Shown here piece after piece: positions 41,420 to 53,400 of a stretch of DNA of 64,000 bases. The stretch is from Gymnorhina tibicen. Taxonomy: Eukaryota; Chordata; Aves; Passeriformes; Artamidae. Numbering within the stretch: position 1 is the first letter of the stretch; each line of letters begins with the position of its first letter. The DNA lies in contig VXAZ01008275.1 in assembly GCA_013399875.1 (NCBI GenBank), forward strand, positions 223,122-287,121, in the 5' to 3' direction. The notes beneath the pieces are model-generated. The model made no database searches. It saw nothing but the letters and a program-made list of their open reading frames with translations, and was not told where the DNA came from. A program made the translations under genes and the position numbers.

Positions 41420-44400
41420 TTTATCCCAATAGATAGGTGTGTGCATATCTTTTTCTACTGAAGCATTTTTCTGAGGGCATTTATTTTGATGTATATAAAT
41501 CAAAGTACAGCAACCAAAGTACAAAATTATCACTTATTTCTGTTAAGTTCAGGGCTATGTGTAACAAACATGGAAAACTGGATCAGATTCCTCCTCCCTA
41601 CATTCAAGTCTGTCATCCTATTTCACTTAACTGACTACCTCTTTGTGTTGTTCCTAAGGAACGGATACAAAACAACGTACTTCATCCTTCTAGTACTCTC
41701 TGGTGAAGATCAGAGTTACAAATTATTTCACCCCACCCCATGTTTTACCCAAAGAATTTTTCAGTGAAGAAGGGTATTAAAGAGAAAAACTAAAGATATA
41801 TCAACTGCATTGTCAACAGAAGGATGCCAACTGGCATATTCACGTAAGATAATGACAAGAGATCAGAACATCTATCCTGGATCTTAGAGATACAATTATT
41901 TACAAATTTTATTAATGTTACAAGAATTTTTACTTAATACTTCCTATTGATTTCACTAAGTCTTGAGACAGATCTACTGAAACACTAAAAAACCTAATCT
42001 AAAGAAAATAATCTAAGCTTTGCTGAATGCTCTACATTCTGTAGTAAGTAAGACTGAGTTGTCCTTTACATATCTCAGTAGAACACTGTTGCATAGACAC
42101 AAGCAATTTTCATTGCAATTACATTAAGAGTTAACACAGCAGGAACAGTTGTATCACTACCACTATTAGAGCATGAACTGCAGAAAATGCCAGTGGTAGA
42201 TTGGCTTTATGGGAGGAGAACTGAAAGTTAGAACACTGCTTTCTTCAAGAAACTGTTTTACGCTGTCATGACTGGATCTCTGACCTCTTCACATATAGCA
42301 ATGACTGTTTCTTCTTTATAAACAAATGTGTATACACACCATCTTAAACGTTTAACTGAAACTGTTTGCATATAATAACTCACAAATATTCCCTTTATTT
42401 CTTTGCCCAGCCACAACATGAAAACGTTGTCTGGTTTCTCTACATTTCTGCCATTTGGTCTGGCAGTAGAAAACCAAACTACAACTAAAAATATTATTTA
42501 AGAAATAAAGTAGCATGCCTTATTTAAGCTGTTACCCCATTATTTAAAATAAAGTACTTATTATTTTAACAGCAGCTTCTTTTCCTCCCTCAGTCTCTAA
42601 TGAATTTGATTGTTTTTTTCCTTCAAGAAACATGCATTTTCAAATGAGAATCACAAAACATAGTTTACAATTTCTTTGTGTGTCATCTTACAGAAAGACT
42701 GAAAGAAAGTAATTTAGACCCTTCAGTCTAAACTCCAGTTAGTTTTGCAGAGAATGCAACTGAATTACCTTGTTTGAAAAATGCCATATTGGTGGTACTG
42801 TGCAAAACGAGACAATCAATACTTACTCTCTAAAATTCCTGCTGTGGATTTTTGGAAGAGTGGTAGTTAGCTGCTTTGAAGTCACAGAACCTTCTTTAGA
42901 TTCCTTGATCCCTGTGTTCTCCAGAAACCCTTCAGCAACTTGTGTTACTGGAACAGCTATCATGTAAACCAAGATATTTCAATGAAAAGACAAACCAAAA
43001 AGCATTGTGAAGAGATTAATCTGTCAAGCATGTATGGAAGAGTCACAATTTCCGTATTAGAACAGTCTGTGGTAGCAGGGAAACAGGTCTAAGTTGTTTT
43101 TTTTTAATCCATAGGGATTTTTTCTCATTTCAAACCTCATTAATTGCCAGAGATGTGCGGGAACTCTCATTACAACATACCATAAAACCAACAGGTATAG
43201 AAGTGTGGAACAGTAATCAGAATCCCTGTTACTCAACTGCACTGACTTTCAGCTTTGGCCCACTGTGCAGTCAAGATAAGCTTGAGATGAATCTCAGAAA
43301 ATTCTGAGGTTACAGCTTTCATTGGGCAGTATTTAGTACCTATTTTCTAAAGTACTAAATGTGCTCAAATTTTCAGCTACATATTGTATTACAGCTTCTC
43401 TCAAAAGATACCTGCTTGACTATCCTGTAGAAGTGTTTCGTCTTCAGTAACATTTCCCTCTGTTTGACAAATGTTATCTTCATCTTTTGGTGCTGCTTTC
43501 TGTTCTAACAGGTGTTGTTGTTTTCTTTGTTCTCTTTCTTTCAGAATAATCTAAAAATATGTATCAAAACCAAATCAGTTTGATGTTACGCAGGTAACAA
43601 AGCATTACTCTTACCACATATTTACATACAGACCATTCATAAAGAGGTTCAGCACTAGCATCTGAAGTTTACAACCTTTTCTTTCTATTTGCACATAAAA
43701 AAAGGAAGGATAGTTCCTAAATTTACATAGAAAAGGACTTTTACATTGATTACCAGTGTATGGGTGCAGAAAATACTTACTGGGGATAAACTACAAGGGT
43801 AAAACTGAAGTTAAAAAAATAGTCTGTATAGAAGATGTGACAGGAAGCAACATGAATGGGCAAAGAGGGAAGATACAACAGAAGTCACCAGTTGGACCTA
43901 ACACCTGTTGCTGTAGAATCAGTTGGAGTTCTGGCTTGGAAGAGCACAGAAACATTAATAATATCTCCGTTTGATCCATTCTTCCCGGTTCTGCAAATAA
44001 TGTCACCCTTGCCAAACCAAGTAATATTTCTTTCCATGTCCCCCTGTACTTTTGCATGTGTGGACACTTTTGTAGTGGCACTTTTACAGCTATCAATTGA
44101 TTCAAGGGAGAAAGTATATTTTTGGGGAATTTGTATATGCCATTTAGCAAGACTACCCTCTTCTACCCCTTCCCTCTTTGAAACCAAGCAAAGCTAAAAC
44201 TGAATTCAGACAAGTGGACATTGAGATGCAAATCTCCGTATGAGGGGGCTTAACAGACTCACAGAGTAATAGATTACCTTATAGTTTTACTATTTAAGGT
44301 AAAAAAAAAGAGAACCTTTTTAAGAGGTGTTGGTCTCTTTGCTTTAGGTACTTCTCTCTGTTTCCCTTTCTTTACCAAAGGAGCACTGGAATCCAAGGGA

Positions 44401-47400
44401 TTATGAGGCATCTTTCCTTGGTTTAAACGGTGACTTCTTGTGGCCGCAGCAGGGTCTTTAGAAAGCAATGGTATGGCACCACCAACTGAGATTTAAGAAG
44501 AAGTCTGCATCAGACAACTATGATATACCTAAATATACCTATGAAATACCTAATGAATACCTAAACTAGAATCCAATTTCAAGTTTAAGACTGGTATACA
44601 CATATTAAATTTTTGTTGTGTTGCTATTAAGAATATTTACAGGCAATCCTGTGTCATTAAACACTGTTATTTTAAAAAGATACTCCTCACAAAAGACTGC
44701 TGTGTCCTCTACTTCTATTATACCCCTGGAATCACAAGCTCTGTGTCAAAAGCAGAATTTGACCAAACACTGCAGTCCAAGCTACCTTCAACACCATGCC
44801 ATGCCGGCTTGGTAAACCTTCAGCAATGTCCATGTTTCGTGGTGGTGGCATTTCCTCCTCCACAGATTCTGTACTGTGTTAAGATAAATACTGAGTAGCA
44901 GTATTACAGATTTTAGATTTACTTGCTGTAAATAAACTTGAGCACTTATGCCTACCTTTTGTTACAGCTTAATGAAGCTGGATGAAATTCATTTGCAAAT
45001 GGGCAACGAGTAATGCAAAGCTACAGCTAGGTCTCTTTTGCTTAACCTGCAAAACTTGCTGAAGATGTCTACGTTACTTGCATTTTTTCAGAGGATTTAG
45101 AGCACAGAAGCTTTAAATGACTGGACAAATGACTAAACCTGGATCTTCCCCACCATGACCTCATACCAAAAAACTACTCTGCCTCACTATCAGTAGGAAC
45201 TGCTGTATCCTGTAGAGCACTTTGTCAAACTTCAGTTACCTGCAGTATAAAGCAGTTCACATTAGCAAGTCAATGGAGAGGATGACTAAGTAAGTACGAG
45301 TGGAACAAGCTGGACACCTCTGTGACTCAGGCAACCTCTCTCCCCTAAATACACTAAAATATTCTGGCAGCTTCTCTTAAGCCATCTTCATTTACTGCTT
45401 CCACAGTATTTATATGCAAATCCTCCCACACCACATGCAGTACTCTTACATAAACAGTTTATGTCATAAAACTGCTTCACCCAATGTTTCTTTTTTGGCT
45501 CTGTGTATCAAAGGCAAACTGACACAACTGCCAAGAATGTTGTGCAGCATAGGTGACTACAAGAATTGAAGCTGGATTGAAGCAATAAATAAGCATACAC
45601 CCTGCAGACACACATTTCCTTCATGGGTACATCACCATTTCAAGTTCACAGTTTTCATGTTCCTAAACTTGATGACTTTACCAGTATTATTTATCATGTG
45701 AAGTAGTAAGCGGAATAAAAACAACTGTCTGTGGTCACACTCTGTTCTTGTTCACTGTCCTCTTCCGGTAACAGAGGTCACCACAATGCCACTTCACAAC
45801 ATAAAGTTGTACTTTGGTATACACCAATTTAATGGGTGCACTGAACATTAAAAACATATAAAGCTAAGTAACATCTGCCTTATGCTTCCAGGATACAAAC
45901 ATGACACATCAATTTCTCTTCTGCAGCAGAGTCAGGCACAGGAAATTTAGGATTAGAAAACAGGTATTTTGACCCATACCTTTGTGGCCCACCATCTACT
46001 CATCAATCCACGCACTGTATAATTTTATAGAAACATAACTGGTTATTAGCACCTCTGCAGCATTAAGTCTGATTGACTCAAATGAAAAAAAAAGGAGATC
46101 AACTGAAAAAAAAAAAAGTATTTTAAAAAAGCATCTTACAAGTTCTCTCAGTTTAGTGAAGGAAAATCTCATCGATGCTTGGTAATCTTGAGCTTTGTAT
46201 TTAAAATCTCAGTAATCACATTAAGTATTGTGAGATGAAATCTCTTGTGATTAGATATCTTTCTGAAATAATTTCTAAAAAAAGATCTTTGCTGAAATAA
46301 GAGAAATTTTACCATCATTGAATGCTAGCAAATATCATAGCTCCTTTTGCAAAATATACTACACCAGCATAATCAAGATTAAATTTTGACCCGTAATGAG
46401 AAGGGCACTGAGCTACTTTTTTTTCTGCTTCCTGGTTATACATCCAAAAGGACTGAAAGATTCTCTCCATTAAGAAAACCTAGCATTTTGTTAACATCAA
46501 TTATTTCACAATTAAGAGGTATGTCAGAACTCATCCTTTGGCTTGGGCTGCCTAACTCTCATATAACCTCTGTGCTTGAAAAGGAGCTTTTTCAATCAAG
46601 TCACAGCTCTATGATTGCTAGCATCAGAGGAGATTAAGAAACCCTTTGTTACTGTGTAGCCCCTTCCTGCACGTTCAGATCAGAATAACACACTTAAGGC
46701 AGAGCAAAAACCTCCACAAACATTGGTATTTCTGTCAAAGCAGCATTTCAATCATGCCTCATATTTATACAAGGCACTCTTTTACAAATCAGTGTCCTTA
46801 AGACATTTCTTTCCACAAGTCTTCCATCAAACAATTCAGACTGCCATGCTTTTTACATTTATTTTTAAAGAACCTTCATTTTCTCTTGTATCTGGTAAAC
46901 TGTGCTCTTGCCTGCATAGAGCTCATCACAGATCAGAAATCAAGACTACATTTAATGTCTGAATACTTAAAAATAGCTTACGGTGAAAGAAAGGAAATTT
47001 CATAGTAACCAATACCTGAAAATACCACAGGTTTAGGAGACTGTTTTGACTTCTCTGTTTGCTGCTTCTGCTCCAAGACTGCAAGCATGCCACCCAAATC
47101 CAACTGCACAGGAATTTGACTCTTCTTACCACTGTTCCTGGATGTTTCCTGAACAAGTTCAGCACCAGTTAGTAATTCCCTCCACTTGAGAATGTAAAGA
47201 CTGTTGTTTTTTATGGTATAATACACTCGTTTAACATCTTTATCCACAATACTTCTGATCTTTAATGTCACTCAATAATCTTCACATAAACATCAACTTT
47301 AATGTCAAAAATATAAAAAAAACCAGAAACAGTTTGGGTAACTTTTAAAAAAGCTACTGGAACAAAGCATAAAAGTATCAAGACTTCAATAAAGGAAGGC

Positions 47401-50400
47401 TTTTATGTCAGGGTCCCACTTTGGTTCGACTGTCATCTATCTTTGAAAGAGATAAAAGGCTTATCAGAATTTAAAGCTTTCTTAAAAGTATAGAAAAACT
47501 ACTGTGATTCTTCCAGGGTATGGTGACTGCAAGGCACATAAATCATTATCTCCGATGTCGCACTAAAAAGACACATCATCGTCTTTGCACCACCTCCTCA
47601 TAAGCACTCATCTTTCTCTCTGCTTTGAAGAGAAGGCAAAAGCCATGATCCATATTTAATGATGGAGAATATGAAAAGACTACAAATGAATACTGTGGTG
47701 AAGACTATGAACAAACTACCTCAGCAAAATATGCTAAGGAAATGACTGCCAGATTTTGCACTTTTAGAAGTCTTATCTGGGAGAATCAATTCACTGTAAT
47801 TTCTATTACAACAGTGTTACAGAACATGACCTCCTCAGTCTTCAACTGGGATCTCAGCTTGCATCAGAGCTGTGCCAGAACCAACTCACCAACATGAACC
47901 TGCTTCCTGATCTCACTGTTGCTCCATATTCCTCCTCCTTGCCTCAAGGTAAAGCGATCTTCTTACCTCCCTGTTCTGTCAGAACCACTTTTCGGAGGTT
48001 TCCAGGTCCTTATGACAATCAGTTTGGACTAGATTTATGCCATGACCAAGTAAAACAGGTGAAAGAAAAATCCCTGATATCTGAAACCCACAGATATTAA
48101 TGAAAAGTTTGTATTTTTCCTTAAACACTGTATCATATCCTGGGGGCTAGCAATTACTACCACTGATTGCTTCTAATCAAGAGGACCATGCCACTTATCT
48201 TTAAGTATGAATGCAGAATACAAGATGACCATGGACTTAGTCTTACATTTAAATAGGCTCATTGCCTTTGTCATTTTGAGTTGTGAACTTCTCTTCAAAC
48301 ATGAATTCACTTACCTGAGTTTTCTTTCTTTCTGATACAGAAGATGAAGCTTGTTTCCCTGACAGTCCATCCACCCTGGGAGTTTCATCCAGAGAGGGAG
48401 ACTGACTATCACAAGGTTCGTCGGAGAGATGGATCTTAGAATTTTAAAGAGGAAAGGTGACAGGAAGGAAGAAAAAATATTTCAAAACAGACACACAGAA
48501 AAGGGTGAAGATGATATTAAATTCAAACTGAGTGCACCTTCAGCAAGTCTGTGAATGACACCAAGCCGAGTAGTACAGTTCAGGGAAGGGATGCCATCCA
48601 AAATGATGGATGGCATTCTTGACAGGTTTGAGGGGTGTGCCTGTGTGAAACTCACTAAGTTCAGCAAGGCCAAGTGCAAGGTGCTGCACTTGGGTCGGGG
48701 CAACTCCCAGTACCAACACAGGCTGGGGCATGAACAGATGGAGAGCAGCCCTGGGGAGAAGGACTTGGGGGTGCTGGTGGGTGAGAGGCTGGACATGACC
48801 CAGCCATGCGCACTCACAGCCCAGAAAGCCAAACATGTCCTGGGCTGTGTATAAAGAAGCATGGCCCACCAACTGAGAGGAGTGATTCTCTCCCTCTACT
48901 GTGCTCTTCTGTGTCCCTACCTGGAGTAATGTGTCCAGTTTTGGGGTCCCCAGCACAAGAAAGACATGGACATGCTACAGCAGGTCCAGAGGAGGGCCAC
49001 ATAAATGGTCAGAGAGCTGGAACACCTCTCATGATAAAAGATGGAGAGAGCTGGGGTTGTTCAGCCTGGAAAAGAGAAGGCTCTGGGAAGACTCTACGTG
49101 GCCTTCTAGAAGGGTGACCATTTATTGGCTGCCATACTACTTAATCACATTCATGGTTTTTTTTCAGATTTGGAAGAAAAAACTAGCAAGACAGCTTCAT
49201 TTTCAAATACTTGTTACAGGCATATGAATGGCCTAATGATCACATGTCTCTATGTAAACTTTGCAGGGTTATACCCCACTTACATCTACAAAGCTAAGGC
49301 GTTGTTTTCATCTGAGTTGCGTGTCTGTACAGAAACTGGTTTTGTAATAAATCTTTTTTAAGCAATTGCTGTGCCTTTTGCTACTTTCTCCTTCTTGTCA
49401 ACGCTATTTACTGCCTAAAACAAAGCAAACAACCGTTTTGTTTTTTTGTGTTTTGGGGTTTTTTTAAACCACTAAAATTCACAGGGAAATAAAGCCAAGG
49501 ACCAAAATTTTTAACAGCAAAACTAATTTCAAAGCAACTGAAATCTGGAATTCCACCTTTATTATTTATGTTACTTGCTTTGACAGAACAATCGTATTTT
49601 CAATCCTTGTGATTTATGCTTAGGATTCGTTCACATATTAAAGGCATTTCCAAATTAATTCTTGGGATTTATTTCATTAATGTAAAAAAACTCCAAAAAC
49701 CCAAACAACTTGGATTCATAATTGACATTTGACCCACACAGTGTCACAAGATTACTTACTTCAGACTGCTTTCTGACTGCAGAAGTAAAGGATGGTTTCT
49801 GAGGTCCTACCCTGTTTCTCCTATCAGAAGCAGCTGCCAGATGGGGAAACTCCTCAACATCCTAAACAAATAAACCAGAAGATGATTTCATAGTAACAAT
49901 CAAGTTTGTATTTTCAAAACTGTTTTTCCTACACGCCAACAATTTTCTCCCTGCTTTTTAAACATTCATCATGATTTGTTTCACTGTAAAAAAAGTCCAG
50001 AAGCCTAAGGGCAGTGTCACCAGCTATGACAAGTATTACAATGGTTAAGTCTTCTATGCAGCAGCTTATTCAGGGCTGAAGCAGCTTGTAACAGAAATGC
50101 TTCCAACAGCAGCTTGTTATGGCTGTCAGCTGATAGAAATAATTAGAGGTAAATAGCTCCTAAAGGAGTGTTTTTCAAATAATTTAAAAGCCTTGCAAAC
50201 AACTTCCCTCTTCTTCCAGTACAGTCTCCAACTGTGCAATTCTGTTTTAAACATGTGAATGGTGAAGAACGAAACAGAGTACGGAAATAAACATAGGAAT
50301 TACTCAAATGATTATAGCTTACATACAGGAGTAAGTTTTATTAGCAGAAGATCCATTATGCAGAATCTGGATTAATCAAGTGCAGACAGGCTGAAGTTTG

Positions 50401-53400
50401 CTCTATTCTGGTCACCCTATGTCCACTGTCTCCATCATAATGATCCCAATCCACCAACTAGGTTTTTGTTTCTCCTCCCACTTTCTGAGAGGCCTTTTTA
50501 GCTGTGATATAGTACTACTAAACACGCCAAGACTTCTTCCAGCCTGAAAGGCTTCACTTAAACACCCCAAGCTAGGAAGCTCTAGCACAAGGACTGACAC
50601 ACTTCAACCAATGAAATCACTTTAAAAAAGCTTGCAAATAAGCCAAATAGCAACTGCAAGGAAGTGAAAAAATATTTCACAAATACACTCTTTTCAGCTT
50701 AGGGATATCTTCAACCAGAAGATTTAAATAAGTCTGTCCAATTGCTTCTGAAATGCAAATAGACTTCTGGCATTTGAAACGTCCTGTATGTAGCTCTCAG
50801 TGTGACGTTACACCTCCCTGCATTTGCTCTTAATTTATCATCTGTAAGAACATCAAACATTAGGAGAAAGGTCAAATAATTTCCTTTTTCTTTTCTTGTC
50901 ACTGCCATATTCCCATTTAGCCATCTCTTTTACATACTGAGAAGTCCTAATTTTGTTCAGTCTTCCCTCCCACAGAAATTGCTTCACACCTTTGATTATT
51001 TTTGGAGCCTTTTGTCTATATTTTCCAGTTCAAAGATGTGTATTTTTTAAGGAATGAGGGGAACGTAGGAAAACAAAATCCCCACTATATTTAGATCAGA
51101 TGCCCTAAAATTCTGTATTGTCATAATCCACTTTCCTTTTTACTTTCCTAGTAATTCCCAGCACTGTTTGCATGTCTGACCAGTACCACTAGCACTGACC
51201 TGATTATCAGTAGCAGCCTCAATATTTAACTGAAGGAAAATATCTAGGTCAGGACCTACCAATGCGTACGAAAAGACAGGATTGGCTTTCTCCAGATGTA
51301 TCCACTTACGCTTATTAGCAGTGTCTATAAATGACTGACCTGTATAGAACCAGTGAGCAATCCAATGCATTGCTCTGTTGAGGTGCTGCACATAAGCAGA
51401 ATCTTTTTAAACCTCCTGGGTGCCCAGAAGCTCCACGTGTATCATCTCTTCATGTTTTATTATTTCAAGAGCATCATACAAGCATCTCAGCCATTTTTCA
51501 AACTGATGAGGACACAAGCATTCCCAGCAAACCAAGAGGGTCAGAAAGCTTTCCCCCACTGCCACAAGAGCTGCTGCATCCACATCATGGATTTCAGTGC
51601 AATGTGTATGTCTTGTTCCATGATTCCAGGCAATTTTTTTCCAATTTTGACTTCAATAATCTCATTACCATTCTGCTTATTTTCCATGACTTCTGCCATT
51701 CTCTTTCACTTTAGACAATGTCCATTCATGGGTCAGGCACCATGTGGTAGCACATAGCAAAAATGGGGATATTCTCCTGAAGAAAAGAACTAGCAGATCT
51801 TTGATTTTACCCACAATTCTCTAACAAAGAGGTCTGTTAACACTCATTTCTTGTGCCATTCCTGGACAAGGAACCACAATGAAACCATGTAGACACAGTT
51901 CTGCTTCTTTATGCTGTCATTTCAGAGAATTAGTATTATGTTCACTAGATCAAACGTAAATCAACACATGCACATGCTGTTCAATATTAGGCCTTCAATG
52001 AAGGCCTAATTGTTGTCTGGTCTGTTAAACCGCAGACCAGATAACAATCCTCTAACGAGGGAGAGGCTCATGCCTTTGCAATACTGACACACAGAAGTAT
52101 CAAAGTACTAGTATGCCTGTAACAGCTATATACATTTAAAAAGAAACTGAAATTAAAACCCAGAAATGTAAGCATTGTTCACTGTGTTACACAGAAACTG
52201 CTTCCAGATGTGCGACAATTAGAACTGTAATACTGGTAACACAATCTTTAAAACTGTGGCACACTGTAGCACCTAGTATATTCCCCACACCCCAAGCAAC
52301 AGTTGCTAAAGTATTTTTTTTAATTTAGGAAATTGTGCTCAACAAACGTGCAATTTAAAAAGTACAACAGTTTCCTACCAGTAACCTCTGACAAATATCT
52401 CAGTTGAAATAAAACTGTACCAACATCCTCTACAAATAGGATTTGAACTTAAAATTTGTACAAAGCTGTGTTAGATTTGGTCTTCTACTACACTCATAAC
52501 ACTTAAAAGAACAGCAACAAAAACTTTTTCAGTTTACCTCAATCTTCGGTGGTTCCTGCATTGTATTAGATTCACTTTGAGGTCTTTCTACATCAGTGGG
52601 TGACTTCAGTTTTTTCTTCTTTTTCTTCTTTTTTTTCTTCTTTTCTGACCCTTCTTCAGGCTCAGTTTCACTCGCATTATTTTTTGTTTCTGACTGCTGA
52701 AAAAGACCACGAAGCATGACCTTTAAAAACGAATCTTTTTCGGTATCACCTGCCAAAATACATGCCAGTGACTAGCCTTACACTACTAAAGGGTATCTTA
52801 ATCAATCCAGGCTGCAACATTAAGTGGACAAGGAAAATTTAGTATCTCTTAGAAATTCACAGCTACAGCAAGAATTCTTCAGTTGCAGAATACTGCATTG
52901 TTATCAGAATGGACTGGGACTACTGGGATTTAATTAGAAAATATTAAGCCAAGTAAGGCAAGAATTTCCATGTTTCATGTTTCATTTTGAGGGTCAGGAA
53001 TTTGAAAAAAATCCAGCCTCAAAGTTGAAAATTCCTATTCCTGGACTAGCACTGTCTTTTTGATATCCTGTGATTCTTTTCCACTACAAGAAAAATTCTA
53101 GCAAGAAAAAGCTGACTTTATATTATCTCTTAGAAGAAGTGGATACTCTACAGAGCCCAGGGAAAAAATGCCAGTAAAGAGACACAAACACAGTGACAGA
53201 AATTAGGTGAGAGCAGAGAATTCTCAAGTACCTTTGGTTCATTCTCCTGCTTCCCTTTGCCTCTGGCAAGACCTTCAGATGCTGGTGATGAAACAATTTT
53301 CTTTGGGGGCTGCGAAAGTACCACGGCCCAAGACACACATGGCTGAGCAGAGCCATCTGCAGGTGCTTCAGAAAATGACATTGGGAAAAAAGTAAACACA

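Noticed and set aside
48482..49227. Several open frames of 99-138 codons on both strands
   Set aside because: All fall in the CR1 relic inside a SECISBP2 intron.
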